Shown piece by piece: positions 1-8,589 of a DNA stretch of 53,842 nucleotides (the stretch's first letter is position 1; each line of letters starts with the position of its first letter). The notes beneath the pieces were generated by a model. That model was given only the letters and a program-made list of their open reading frames with translations. It did no database searches and was not told the DNA's origin. The position numbers were made by a program, and so were the translations under genes. The stretch is from Mycobacterium simulans (GTDB lineage: Bacteria > Actinomycetota > Actinomycetes > Mycobacteriales > Mycobacteriaceae), in contig NZ_OCVX01000005.1 in NCBI RefSeq assembly GCF_900232995.1, forward strand, positions 575,031-628,872, in the 5' to 3' direction.

Positions 1-315
1 GGTGGTGGGTGGGGGCGACGTTGTCGTGGTCGGGATCCTCGTCATTGGGGGTGCCGGCTGCTCCACTCGGGTGCGGGGCACCCAGGTGTAGTTGGGGTCG
101 GGCACGAAACCCGGCGGCACCACCTGAGCGGGTGGCGTGGTGTTGCGGGGCGGCGGCTCTTGCGGGCGGTAGGTCTCGTAAACCCACCACACTGCGAGGA
201 ACGCAACAATCAACGCCAGGGTCGAGGTGCGAACCCGCCCCCCAAACAGGTGGGTCGGCCAGCGCCGTTTCACGTCTTCGCGACGCTTGTTAAGGAGGTT
301 CAGCGTGAACTTCAC
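1..315 (-). CDS. Proline-rich single-pass membrane protein, Rv3103c-like (3' end outside window)
   Basis: Only the first 105 codons are present; no stop is reached before the window edge. The start is a GTG at 315, overlapping the TGA of the upstream MscS-type gene (GTGA overlap), so the two are translationally coupled. A basic N-terminus (NKRREDVKRRW) precedes one hydrophobic helix (about residues 33-50, LALIVAFLAVWWVY). An extracytoplasmic-looking tail rich in Pro and Thr follows (PQEPPPRNTTPP, then TTTTSPPPTT). Layout and neighbours match H37Rv Rv3103c. Biochemical function is unknown. Coupling to a mechanosensitive channel suggests a role in the cell envelope, but that is inference. Confidence 0.8.
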   Translation of the reverse strand, partial: MKFTLNLLNKRREDVKRRWPTHLFGGRVRTSTLALIVAFLAVWWVYETYRPQEPPPRNTTPPAQVVPPGFVPDPNYTWVPRTRVEQPAPPMTRIPTTTTSPPPTT

Positions 316-1268
316 CCCTGCTGCACCGCGGGATCGTCAACAACAGCCACCCTCGCCTCGGCCGCGGTCACGATACCGGCGCGGGCAAGTGCGCGGATGA
401 CCAGCACTCGCAACTGTCGACCGGCCTCAAACTGCTTGCCGGGCAGCGTACGGGCCACCAGCCGCAATGTGACGGTGTCGATTTCGATGCGTTCCACCCC
501 CATCACCGTGGGCGCGTCCAGCAGCAGCTCCCCCAACGCCGCATTGTCACGGGCGTGCTCGCATTCCTGGTGCAAGACCTCGTTGACCCGGTTGAGGTCG
601 GCGCTGGTTGAGACCGGGATGTCCACCACCGCGCGTGCCCAGTCCTTGCTGAGATTGACCGATTTGACGATCTGGCCGTTCGGAACGGTGAACACCTCGC
701 CGTCAGGGGAACGCAATTTGGTGACCCGCAACGTCACGTTCTCGACGGTGCCGGTCGCATCCGTCGTCGACCCCTGAATGGTGAGCTTGACGAGGTCTCC
801 GAAGCCGTATTGCCGCTCGGCGATGATGAAGAAGCCAGCGAGCAGGTCTTTGACCAGCTGTTGGGCACCGAAACCCAGCGCCGCGCCCAGCACGGTGGCC
901 GGCGCGATCAGCCCACCCACCGAAAATTGCAGGACGTCGCCGATCTGCATGATGACCACGATCGCGATGATGACGATCGATACCCAGGAGATCACCGACG
1001 CAACGGCCTGGCGGTGCTTGGTTGCCTCCGAGCGAACCAATGCATCACTTTCAGCAAAGCCGATGTCGAGCTGCTTGGTCACTCGTTGCGCCACCCAATT
1101 GACGAAGCGGGCCGCCAGCACCGCCGCGATGAGCAGCATGACAATGCGCAGACCCCTGGTGATGATCCATTCGCCGATCTGTCCACGCCAGAAGTCGTGC
1201 CAGCGCTGCGGCCAGGAAGCCCCCCAGAAGGCCCCAGCTACGGCAAGAACGCCTGCGTTAGTCGTCAT
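312..1268 (-). CDS. Small-conductance mechanosensitive channel (MscS family), Rv3104c-like
   Basis: A 318-residue membrane protein. Hydrophobic helices lie at about residues 38-62 (LRIVMLLIAAVLAARFVNWV) and 90-112. A third, glycine/alanine-patterned helix (about 117-150: GGLIAPATVLGAALGFGAQ, then LVKDLLAGF) is the MscS pore helix and its kink. A soluble beta domain and alpha/beta vestibule follow. In the family this forms a heptameric tension-gated channel in the cytoplasmic membrane that releases solutes on hypo-osmotic shock. The start overlaps the end of prfB by 11 nt, and its stop overlaps the Rv3103c-like start, so prfB, this gene and the Rv3103c-like gene form one operon. Confidence 0.88.
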   Translation of the reverse strand: MTTNAGVLAVAGAFWGASWPQRWHDFWRGQIGEWIITRGLRIVMLLIAAVLAARFVNWVAQRVTKQLDIGFAESDALVRSEATKHRQAVASVISWVSIVIIAIVVIMQIGDVLQFSVGGLIAPATVLGAALGFGAQQLVKDLLAGFFIIAERQYGFGDLVKLTIQGSTTDATGTVENVTLRVTKLRSPDGEVFTVPNGQIVKSVNLSKDWARAVVDIPVSTSADLNRVNEVLHQECEHARDNAALGELLLDAPTVMGVERIEIDTVTLRLVARTLPGKQFEAGRQLRVLVIRALARAGIVTAAEARVAVVDDPAVQQG

Positions 1269-2394
1269 CTTTTCGGTTGCGCCACCGGATGCCCGCTTCC
1301 AGGAACCCGTCGATGTCTCCGTCCAGAACGGCCGCCGGATTGCCCACCTCGTACTCGGTGCGCAGGTCCTTGACCATCTGGTAGGGGTGCAGCACGTAGG
1401 ACCGCATCTGGTTACCCCAAGAGCTACCGCCTTCGCCTTTCAAGGCATCCAACTCGGCGCGCTCTTCTAAACGCTTGCGCTCCAACAACTTTGCTTGAAG
1501 CACCCGCATCGCCGCCACCTTGTTTTGTAGCTGCGACTTCTCGTTCTGACAAGTCACGACAATACCCGTCGGGATGTGGGTTAAACGAACCGCGGAGTCG
1601 GTGGTGTTCACCGATTGACCGCCGGGCCCGCTGGATCGGTAGACGTCGACCCGGATATCGCCCTCCGGGATATCGATGTGGTCGGTGGTCTCCACGACGG
1701 GCAGTACCTCGACTTCGGCGAACGAGGTCTGCCGTCGGCTCTGGTTGTCGAATGGGCTGATTCGCACGAGCCGGTGGGTGCCTTGCTCGACGGACAATGT
1801 GCCGTAGGCAAACGGCGCGTGGACGGCGAATGTGGCGCTTTTGATCCCGGCTTCTTCCGCATAGGAGGTGTCGAACACTTCCACGCCGTACTTGTGCTGT
1901 TCCGCCCAGCGGATATACATCCGCATCAGCATCTCGGCCCAGTCGGCGGCATCGACCCCGCCCGCGCCGGAACGGATCGTGACTAGCGCCTCACGCTCGT
2001 CGTATTCGCCCGACAGCAGCGTGCGCACCTCGGTGGCCTCGATGTCGGCGCGCAGCGCCTTGAGTTCGGCGTCGGCCTCGGCGAGCGCCTCGTCGGCTGC
2101 TGCGCCTTCTTCCTCTGCAGCGAGCTCGTAGAGCACAGGCAGGTCATCGAGGCGGCGGCGCAATTCTTCGATGCGCCGCAGCTCGCCCTGAGTGTGGGAC
2201 AACTCGCTGGTCACGCGTTGCGCGCGAGCCTGGTCGTCCCACAGTTTCGGATCGGACGCCTCATGCTCGAGCTTCTCGATGCGGCTCTTCAGACCGTCGA
2301 CGTCGAGCACCCGCTCCACTGTGGTAAGGGTGGAGTCAAGGGCGGCGATGTCGGCTTGACGGTCAGGTTCCACAGCCGCCCACGTTACCGTCAT
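1258..2394 (-). CDS. prfB: Peptide chain release factor 2
   Basis: A 378-residue class I release factor that recognises UGA and UAA stop codons and triggers peptidyl-tRNA hydrolysis in the ribosomal A site. The recognition tripeptide Ser-Pro-Phe is at about residues 213-215 (HRLVRISPFDNQ), which is RF2-specific (RF1 has PxT). The catalytic GGQ is at 258-260 (SSGPGGQSVN). The reading frame is continuous from the ATG at 2394; there is no in-frame UGA near codon 25, so the programmed +1 frameshift of enterobacterial prfB is absent. Its 3' end overlaps the MscS-type gene by 11 nt. Upstream lies divergent fprA, so the 2395-2487 gap must carry both promoters. Confidence 0.97.
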   Translation of the reverse strand: MTVTWAAVEPDRQADIAALDSTLTTVERVLDVDGLKSRIEKLEHEASDPKLWDDQARAQRVTSELSHTQGELRRIEELRRRLDDLPVLYELAAEEEGAAADEALAEADAELKALRADIEATEVRTLLSGEYDEREALVTIRSGAGGVDAADWAEMLMRMYIRWAEQHKYGVEVFDTSYAEEAGIKSATFAVHAPFAYGTLSVEQGTHRLVRISPFDNQSRRQTSFAEVEVLPVVETTDHIDIPEGDIRVDVYRSSGPGGQSVNTTDSAVRLTHIPTGIVVTCQNEKSQLQNKVAAMRVLQAKLLERKRLEERAELDALKGEGGSSWGNQMRSYVLHPYQMVKDLRTEYEVGNPAAVLDGDIDGFLEAGIRWRNRKDDD

Positions 2395-2487
2395 CAGCGA
2401 TTAGCATCAGATCACCATCATGTGCACCCCGCGACTGCGATGCTCAGCCCCTCGCGCGCAGCCGGGCACGAACAGAAGGCTAACGAA

Positions 2488-3846
2488 TTGCGTCCATACC
2501 ACATAGCCATCGTCGGCTCCGGGCCGTCCGGGTTTTTCGCCGCGGCGTCTTTGCTGAAGGCCGCCGACAGTTCCGACGAGATCGATGTGGCCGTCGACAT
2601 GCTGGAGATGTTGCCGACGCCCTGGGGTCTGGTGCGCTCCGGCGTGGCACCCGATCACCCCAAGATCAAATCGATCAGCAAGCAATTCGAAAAGACCGCC
2701 GAAGATCCGCGCTTCCGTTTCTACGGCAACGTGATCGTGGGCGAACACGTAGAGGCCGCTGAACTCGCCGAACACTACGACGCCGTGATCTACGCCGTCG
2801 GCGCGCAGTCGGATCGCGCGCTGAACATTCCGGGTGAGGATCTGCCGGGCAGCATCGCGGCGGTCGATTTCGTCGGCTGGTACAACGCACACCCACACTT
2901 TGAGCAGATGTCGCCGAACTTGTCTGGCGGTCGCGCAGTTGTCGTCGGCAATGGCAACGTCGCACTCGACGTCGCACGCATTCTGGTCACCGACCCCGAT
3001 GAGCTCTCACGCACCGATATCGCCGATCACGCGTTGGAATCGCTACGCCCGCGCGGCGTGGAAGAAGTGGTGATCATCGGCCGGCGCGGCCCGCTGCAGA
3101 CGGCATTCACCACGCTGGAGTTGCGCGAGCTGGCTGACCTGGAAGGGGTTGACGTGGTGGTCGACCCGGCCGAGCTCGACGGCATTACCGACGAGGATGC
3201 GGCAGCGGTGGGCAAGGTCTGCAAGCAGAACATCAAGGTGCTACGCGACTATGCAGTCCGCGAACCCCGCCCAGGACACCGTCGAATGGTGTTCCGGTTC
3301 TTGACATCTCCCATCGAGATCAAGGGGGACGGCAAAGTTGAGCGGATCGTGCTCGGCCGCAACGAACTGGTTACCGACGACAGCGGGTGGGTATCGGCCA
3401 AGGACACCGGCAAGCGCGAAGAGTTGCCGGCCCAGTTGATCGTGCGGTCCGTCGGCTACCGCGGTGTGCCAACTCCCGGGCTACCGTTCGACGACAAACG
3501 TGGGACCATCCCCAACACCGACGGCCGAGTGGATGGCCGTCGCAACGAATACGTCGTGGGATGGATCAAGCGCGGACCGACGGGTGTGATCGGCACCAAC
3601 AAGAAGGACTCCCAAGACACCGTCGACACCTTGCTCGGCGATCTTGCCAACGCCCAGCTCGCAGATTTCCCGGAGGACCATGCCGACAAGCTCACCGACT
3701 GGCTGGCCTCACGCCAGCCGAAGCTGGTCACGTCGGCGCACTGGCAAAACATCGACAAGTTTGAGCGCGCGGCCGGGGAACCGCACGGCCGTCCGCGCGT
3801 GAAACTGCCGAACCTGGCCGAGCTGCTGCGCATCGGGCACGGCTGA
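2488..3846 (+). CDS. fprA: NADPH-ferredoxin reductase FprA
   Basis: A flavoprotein of about 452 residues, homologous to adrenodoxin reductase, that moves electrons from NADPH through FAD to ferredoxins. The FAD Rossmann motif lies right at the N-terminus (IAIVGSGPSGFFAAA). The NADPH site is VVVGNGNVALDVAR in the middle, and the C-terminal GPTGVIGTNKKDSQDT is conserved. I chose the TTG at 2488 because it gives the N-terminus RPYHIAIVGSG, as in H37Rv FprA, and has an AGAAGG ribosome-binding site about 9 nt upstream. An in-frame ATG further upstream would add an unconserved Ser/Ala-rich stretch. Divergent from prfB and convergent with agpS (gap of 14 bp). Confidence 0.95.
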   Translation: MRPYHIAIVGSGPSGFFAAASLLKAADSSDEIDVAVDMLEMLPTPWGLVRSGVAPDHPKIKSISKQFEKTAEDPRFRFYGNVIVGEHVEAAELAEHYDAVIYAVGAQSDRALNIPGEDLPGSIAAVDFVGWYNAHPHFEQMSPNLSGGRAVVVGNGNVALDVARILVTDPDELSRTDIADHALESLRPRGVEEVVIIGRRGPLQTAFTTLELRELADLEGVDVVVDPAELDGITDEDAAAVGKVCKQNIKVLRDYAVREPRPGHRRMVFRFLTSPIEIKGDGKVERIVLGRNELVTDDSGWVSAKDTGKREELPAQLIVRSVGYRGVPTPGLPFDDKRGTIPNTDGRVDGRRNEYVVGWIKRGPTGVIGTNKKDSQDTVDTLLGDLANAQLADFPEDHADKLTDWLASRQPKLVTSAHWQNIDKFERAAGEPHGRPRVKLPNLAELLRIGHG

Positions 3847-3860
3847 TCCGTCGCGGTCAT

Positions 3861-5450
3861 CTAGTCGAGAAGCACCCCGGGGTTGAGAATCCCGGCGGGG
3901 TCCAGTTCGGACTTCACCGCCCGCAGCGCGGCCGCGAACGGGTCGGGGCGCTGCCGGTCGTACCAGGGGCGGTGGTCGCGGCCGACGGCGTGGTGGTGGG
4001 TGATGGTGCCGCCGGTTGCGCTGATCGCTTCCGAAACGGCGGCCTTGATCTCGTCCCACTGCGCGTCAAGGGAGCCCCACCGCCCGCCGGCGTAAACGCC
4101 GTAGTACGGGGCCGGACCGTCGGGGTAAACGTGGGTGAACCGGCAGGTCACCACACCGGTTCCGCAGACCCGCTCGATCGCTGCCCGCGCGGCATCCATC
4201 ACCGCGGCATGCAGGGTGTCGAATCCGTCCCAGGTGCACGCGGTTTCGAATGTTTCTGCGATGATTGCGCGGCGCGCCAACGCATCTCGTTGGTAAGGCA
4301 TCCGCAAGAACGCCGACCGCCAGGTTTTGGACGCGTCGGAAGCATCGTCTTCGGTTGTATCACTTTCGGTTTCGCGGCTGCGTCGTGCGGTGACAGTGCC
4401 GCCATGTTCGACGGCGATCTCCACAGCTCGGTTGAGCCAGGGGTCTATTGGGTGGTCAGCCGATTCGAAAGCCAGTACCAGCAACCCACCGGCTACCGGC
4501 GTACCGGCGTTGAGGAACGCCTCGGCCGGGTCCAGCAGCCGGCAATTAGCCGGGAAAAGCCCGGCCTGCGCGATCATGCGGGTCGCGGCGACCGCAGCGG
4601 CCCAATCCTCGAATGCCACCGACGCCGTGACCTGCCACCGCGGCCGGTCCTGCAACCGCATCCACGCCTCGGTAATGATGCCGAGCGCGCCCTCGGAGCC
4701 GAGGAACAACCGGTCCGACGACGGTCCGGCGCCGGAGCCCGGCAGCCGCCGAGATTCGCTGACCCCGGCCGGGGTAACGACCCGCAGCGATTCGGTGAGG
4801 TCGTCAATGTGCGTGTAGAGCGTGGCGAAGTGTCCGCCGGCACGGGTGGCCAACCACCCACCCAGGCTGGAGAACGCAAACGACTGCGGAAAATGCCGCA
4901 AGGTCAGATCATGCGGGCGCAATTGTTGCTCGATCCACGGCCCAAGCGCCCCCGCCTGGATGCGCGCGGCCCGGCTGACCTGGTCGATCTCGAGGACCGC
5001 GCTCATGACGGAGACGTCCACGGTGACCGCCGGCCCGTCGAAGCGTGGCTCCACGCCGCCGACGACTGAGCTGCCACCGCCGTAGGGGATCGCCGGAATC
5101 CCCTCACGCGTACACCAATCGAGCACGTCGACGACGTCTTGTTCGCGGCGCGGCCGCAGGATCAGGTCGGGCAGGTGGTCGAGGTGGCCCTGTAAGTTGC
5201 GAGCGACGTCGCGAAAGGCCTTGCCGCGCGCGTGTGCTGCCCGATCGACCGGGTCGGCGGAACAGATCGCGGCTAGCGACGGCGGCGGGGCAATCCGCGG
5301 CGCGACCAAACCGAGCTCGTTCGGATTCGGGGGCCGATGGTCGGTTAGGTCATGGCCGGGCAACAGCGTGGCGACTCGTGACTCCAGGTCTCGCGTCTCC
5401 TGCTCGGACAGCGCGTCCTCGACGGTGCCCCAACCCCACCAGGAACGCAT
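3861..5450 (-). CDS. agpS: Alkyldihydroxyacetonephosphate synthase-like FAD enzyme
   Basis: A 529-residue FAD-binding oxidase of the VAO/PCMH fold. The FAD pyrophosphate loop IPYGGGSSVVGGVE is near residue 150. The C-terminal HHHAVGRDHRPWYDRQRP contains the conserved active-site histidines and Arg/Tyr of the AGPS family. In eukaryotes this enzyme makes the ether bond of ether lipids by swapping the acyl group of acyl-DHAP for a fatty alcohol; the mycobacterial product is not established, so the reaction is inferred from family. The ATG at 5450 gives MRSWWGWGTVEDAL, close in length to the H37Rv protein. It follows the small membrane protein gene by 10 bp and is probably co-transcribed with it. 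Confidence 0.9.
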   Translation of the reverse strand: MRSWWGWGTVEDALSEQETRDLESRVATLLPGHDLTDHRPPNPNELGLVAPRIAPPPSLAAICSADPVDRAAHARGKAFRDVARNLQGHLDHLPDLILRPRREQDVVDVLDWCTREGIPAIPYGGGSSVVGGVEPRFDGPAVTVDVSVMSAVLEIDQVSRAARIQAGALGPWIEQQLRPHDLTLRHFPQSFAFSSLGGWLATRAGGHFATLYTHIDDLTESLRVVTPAGVSESRRLPGSGAGPSSDRLFLGSEGALGIITEAWMRLQDRPRWQVTASVAFEDWAAAVAATRMIAQAGLFPANCRLLDPAEAFLNAGTPVAGGLLVLAFESADHPIDPWLNRAVEIAVEHGGTVTARRSRETESDTTEDDASDASKTWRSAFLRMPYQRDALARRAIIAETFETACTWDGFDTLHAAVMDAARAAIERVCGTGVVTCRFTHVYPDGPAPYYGVYAGGRWGSLDAQWDEIKAAVSEAISATGGTITHHHAVGRDHRPWYDRQRPDPFAAALRAVKSELDPAGILNPGVLLD

Positions 5451-5460
5451 GATGGCGCTG

Positions 5461-5664
5461 TCAGCGTTTGAGCACGACGAGGGCTCCGCCAGCGACCAGC
5501 AGCACGAGCGCCGCCGCGATCGCCCAGCCAGCGCCGGCGAGCCACCAGATGACACCCAATACCGCGATCGCGGGCGACAGCGCGAAGAGCACCAGTAGCG
5601 GGTGCTGCTTGATCACCTCGAGCGCGCTCTTCGCCCGGATCCGATCGATTTCCTTGCCTGCCAT
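5461..5664 (-). CDS. Small two-helix membrane protein upstream of agpS
   Basis: A 67-residue protein. A charged N-terminus (MAGKEIDRIRAKSALEVIKQH) is followed by two closely spaced hydrophobic helices (about 22-42, LLVLFALSPAIAVLGVIWW, and 46-64, GWAIAAALVLLVAGGALVVL) and ends in a basic LKR. Function is unknown. The 10-bp distance to agpS suggests co-expression, so it may help hold AgpS at the membrane; that is inference. Its start is only 4 bp from the stop of the 13E12-type gene, so any promoter must lie inside that gene. Confidence 0.75.
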   Translation of the reverse strand: MAGKEIDRIRAKSALEVIKQHPLLVLFALSPAIAVLGVIWWLAGAGWAIAAALVLLVAGGALVVLKR

Positions 5665-5668
5665 ACGT

Positions 5669-7045
5669 TCAGAATGCCAGACAGTCGCCATCGTCTTCAT
5701 CGTTGTCGCACAAAAGTCGTTCCGGATGGTGAAACCCGTTGATGCGAGGCTGCCCATAGTCGAGGTGCGGAGGCGGAATCCACTCGGTGTCGCCGTTGGC
5801 GTTTTTGCGGGTGGTCCAACCCGTTTCGGCCAGTGGGTGATGGCTGCCGCAGGCGAAGGTGAGGTCGCTGACGTCGGTGGTACCGCACTGGGCATAGGGT
5901 GTGCAATGATGCACCTCGCAGTAATACCCCGACACATCGCAGCCCGGTGCCGTGCAGCCACGCTCCTTGGCGTACAAGACAATTCGCTGACCCGGAGAGG
6001 CCAGCCGCTTCGTGTGATACAACGCGACCGCTGTGCCGTGGTCGAAAATGGCCAAGTAGTGGTGGGCGTGGCGGGCCAGGCGGATCACCTCGGACATGGG
6101 CAGCAGGGTGCCGCCACCGGTCAGGCCCCGGCCGGCGGCGGCCTCCAACTCTTGCAGCGTGGTGGTCACAATGATCGAAGCCGGCAGCCCGTTGTGCTGA
6201 CCCAGCTTCCCTGAGGCCAGCAACCCGCGCAACCCGGTCAGCAGTCCGTCGTGCTGACGCTGGGCCTCGCTGCGGGTGTCGCGGCGCACCGCCTCCGGCG
6301 ACGCTTCCCCGTCAACCGTCGGAATCTCATCTGCCGGGTTACACATGCCCGGGGCGGCCAGCTTGGCCAACACAGCTTCCAGGCTGGCCCGCAGCTCCGG
6401 GGTGAGCAGGCCGCTAATGCGTGACATGCCGTCGAATTCCTGATTGCCGATGCTGATCCCGCGCCGCCGTGCCCGGTCGTCGTCGCTGTAGTTGCCATCG
6501 GGGTTGAGGCAATCCATGAGCACCCGGGCGTATTTGGCCACCTGGTCGGGCCGATACTGGCTGGCCTTGTGTGCCAGGTCGGCTTCGGCCGCTTCGCGGG
6601 TGAACAGGTCCACCGCGTCGGGCAACCGCTTAAAGAAGCTGCGGATCTCATGCACGTGTCCCTGGCCGAGCAGCCCATCCCGCTGCGCCTTAGCGGTAGC
6701 GGACAGCCGCGCCGGCAACGGCTCACCGGTCAACGCCCGCCGCTCCCCCAGATCCTGCGCTTCGGCCACCCGCCGGCCGGCCTCGGCGCGGGTGATGCGC
6801 AGCCGGTCGGCCAACGCCGCAGGCAACCTTCCGCCCAGCTCTTCCTCGCTGGATTGTTCGGCGAGCTGGTTGATCAGCGCGTGCCCGGGCACCGGCAGCC
6901 GCCGTGCGATCCGTTCCAGTCGTTCCAGCAACGCTAATCGTTCCGGGGTGGTCAACACCTCGAACGTCAACCCGCACAACCGATCCAGCCCGGCATCGAG
7001 CGCGTCGAAGACCTCAACGATCTCCTCACGCGTACCCGAACCCAT
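5669..7045 (-). CDS. 13E12 repeat-family protein (DUF222 plus HNH endonuclease domain)
   Basis: A 458-residue protein of the mycobacterial 13E12 repeat family. An alpha-helical DUF222 region (about 20-330) is followed by an HNH-like nuclease module near the C-terminus (GCTAPGCDVSGYYCEVHH, then DLTFACGSHHPL), with paired Cys residues and the HH that would bind metal. Members occur in many copies in mycobacterial genomes; in M. tuberculosis REP13E12 copies serve as integration targets for prophage phiRv1 (established knowledge). The copy looks intact. It sits precisely where H37Rv has the acquired moaA1-containing stretch, and only 4 bp from the next gene. Whether it is mobile or cleaves DNA cannot be told from sequence. 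Confidence 0.85.
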   Translation of the reverse strand: MGSGTREEIVEVFDALDAGLDRLCGLTFEVLTTPERLALLERLERIARRLPVPGHALINQLAEQSSEEELGGRLPAALADRLRITRAEAGRRVAEAQDLGERRALTGEPLPARLSATAKAQRDGLLGQGHVHEIRSFFKRLPDAVDLFTREAAEADLAHKASQYRPDQVAKYARVLMDCLNPDGNYSDDDRARRRGISIGNQEFDGMSRISGLLTPELRASLEAVLAKLAAPGMCNPADEIPTVDGEASPEAVRRDTRSEAQRQHDGLLTGLRGLLASGKLGQHNGLPASIIVTTTLQELEAAAGRGLTGGGTLLPMSEVIRLARHAHHYLAIFDHGTAVALYHTKRLASPGQRIVLYAKERGCTAPGCDVSGYYCEVHHCTPYAQCGTTDVSDLTFACGSHHPLAETGWTTRKNANGDTEWIPPPHLDYGQPRINGFHHPERLLCDNDEDDGDCLAF

Positions 7046-7128
7046 GCCTGCATACTATGAGCACCCACCGACAGAAATCCCCGCGCTGAAACCACTGAAA
7101 CTAAAGTGATGCAAGGGGTTTGGCCGAG

Positions 7129-7142
7129 ATGACCAACGGCCC
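7129..7142 (+). promoter_or_regulatory. Candidate DosR (DevR) box upstream of the Rv3127-like gene
   Basis: The sequence ATGACCAACGGCCC (reverse GGGCCGTTGGTCAT) matches the palindromic DosR core GGGACTWWAGTCCC at about 9 of 14 positions. It is centred about 43 bp upstream of the GTG start at 7179, and a TATACC -10-like element at 7164-7169 would place transcription start at or next to that codon. The spacing fits a class II activator site. The match is moderate. Confidence 0.5.
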
Positions 7143-7178
7143 TTCAGCCCCGCGTCAAACTTCTATACCGTTAGCAAC

Positions 7179-8144
7179 GTGGACATTATGGTTCTCAAGA
7201 ACGCAGTCCAGCTGGCCTGTCGGGCGCCGTCAGTGCACAACAGCCAACCCTGGCGATGGGTGTCGGAAAAAGGCGGTGTCCACCTGTTCGTCGACCGTCG
7301 CCGAACCGTCCCGGCCACCGATCATTCCGGCCGGGAAGCGATCCTCAGTTGTGGCGCTGTACTCGATCACCTTCGCATCGCCATGTTTGCCGCACGCTGG
7401 CAGGCCAGTATCACGCGCTTCCCCAACCCGAACAACCCCGACCATCTGGCGACAATCGAATTCAGGCCCGCCGATCACGTCACGGCAACGCAGCGAAACC
7501 GTGCTCGGGCGATCCTGCAGCGCCGAACCGATCGACTTCCCTTTGACCGTCCCACGTTCTGGGATCGGTTCGAACCGGTACTGCGTAGCACCGTCGATGG
7601 CAGCGTTGCCATGCTGGAGGTCCTCCCCGATGATCTACGGCCGCGATTAGCAGAGGCGTCGCAACTCAGTGAAGCCCTGCGACGTGACGACTCGTCCTAT
7701 CACGCCGAACTCGAGTGGTGGACTTCGCCATTCGCACTGGCTCAAGGTGTGCCGCCGGGAACCCTGCCTTCGAAGGCAGAACGCCGCCGGGTTGACGTGG
7801 GCCGGGACTTCCCAGTCCGCAGCCACCAGGATCGGCGCAAGGAAATCACGTCCGACTACTCGAAAATCCTTGCGCTATCGACATCCGAGGACACCAGGAC
7901 CGACGTATTGCGTTGTGGCGAAATGCTATCCACCGTCTTACTCGAGTGCACGATGTCCGGCATGGCGACCTGTATCTTGACCCACCTGATCGAATCGAGC
8001 CAGAGTCGCGACATCGTGCGAGGCCTGACCGGTCAGCGTGGCCAGCCCCAGGTCTTGATCCGCGTTGGAATTTCCCCACCATTAGAAGAACTTCCCGCCC
8101 CGACACCGCGGCGCCCGTTGCACACTGTCCTCGAGATTCGTTAA
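7179..8144 (+). CDS. Acg-family nitroreductase-like protein, Rv3127-like (DosR regulon)
   Basis: A 321-residue member of the Acg (Rv2032) family: flavin-nitroreductase fold, with the family signature RAPSVHNSQPWRW near the N-terminus and the repeat APTPRRPLHTVLEIR at the C-terminus. In structurally studied Acg the flavin site is lidded and no nitroreductase activity was found, so a flavin-storage role has been proposed; the true role is open. The start is GTG 7179; an alternative ATG at 7188 gives the H37Rv-like MVLKNAV N-terminus. The Rv3129-like gene follows after 16 bp in the same direction. H37Rv has Rv3128c between the two, and it is absent here. Likely induced by hypoxia or NO through the DosR box just upstream. 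Confidence 0.88.
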   Translation: MDIMVLKNAVQLACRAPSVHNSQPWRWVSEKGGVHLFVDRRRTVPATDHSGREAILSCGAVLDHLRIAMFAARWQASITRFPNPNNPDHLATIEFRPADHVTATQRNRARAILQRRTDRLPFDRPTFWDRFEPVLRSTVDGSVAMLEVLPDDLRPRLAEASQLSEALRRDDSSYHAELEWWTSPFALAQGVPPGTLPSKAERRRVDVGRDFPVRSHQDRRKEITSDYSKILALSTSEDTRTDVLRCGEMLSTVLLECTMSGMATCILTHLIESSQSRDIVRGLTGQRGQPQVLIRVGISPPLEELPAPTPRRPLHTVLEIR

Positions 8145-8160
8145 GTGAAAGGCTAATCCC

Positions 8161-8589
8161 ATGACCGACGAGCCAGTTGCTGTCCTATCCGAAGACGAAA
8201 GTTGGCAGCGACTGAGCGGCGTCACCCTGGGACGGCTGGTTACCACCTTCGCCGGTGAGCCCGAAATTTTCCCGGTCAACTTTGTCGTGCAAGACCGGAC
8301 CGTACTGTTTCGAACTGCCGAGGGCACCAAGCTATTTTCGGCCGTCGCAAGCAAAACTGTGGTATTCGAGGCGGACGATCATAACGTCGCCGAAGGCTGG
8401 AGCGTAATCGTCAGGGGACGCGCCCACATCCTGAAGACCGACGCCGAGATCCAGAAAGCCGAACGCGCACAGCTAATGCCATGGACCGCGACTCTCAAAA
8501 ATCACTACGTGCGGGTAACCCCTTCCGAAATCACCGGCCGCCATTTCAAGTTCGGCCCGGAGCCAGACAGCAACGAGACCGCTACCTGA
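8161..8589 (+). CDS. PNPOx-like split-barrel flavin/F420-binding protein, Rv3129-like
   Basis: A 142-residue split beta-barrel protein (pyridoxamine 5'-phosphate oxidase-like superfamily): WQRLSGVTLGRLVTTFAGEP, then FPVNFVVQDRTVLFRT, then GWSVIVRGRA are characteristic strands. Such proteins bind FMN or F420 and often act as reductases; substrate unknown. As I recall it, the H37Rv protein Rv3129 is 110 residues and starts near VQDRTVLF, so the present frame with its full N-terminal strand looks like the intact version. A GAAAGG ribosome-binding site lies 8-13 nt upstream of the ATG. Its end overlaps the convergent globin gene by 8 nt. Confidence 0.85.
   Translation: MTDEPVAVLSEDESWQRLSGVTLGRLVTTFAGEPEIFPVNFVVQDRTVLFRTAEGTKLFSAVASKTVVFEADDHNVAEGWSVIVRGRAHILKTDAEIQKAERAQLMPWTATLKNHYVRVTPSEITGRHFKFGPEPDSNETAT

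Noticed and set aside
2290..2394. Programmed +1 frameshift at the start of prfB
   Set aside because: The frame is open and continuous from the ATG through the RF2 domains; no in-frame UGA near codon 25.
3972..5069. A 365-residue open frame on the plus strand inside agpS
   Set aside because: It is the complement of agpS, which has conserved FAD motifs, and shows no recognisable domain.
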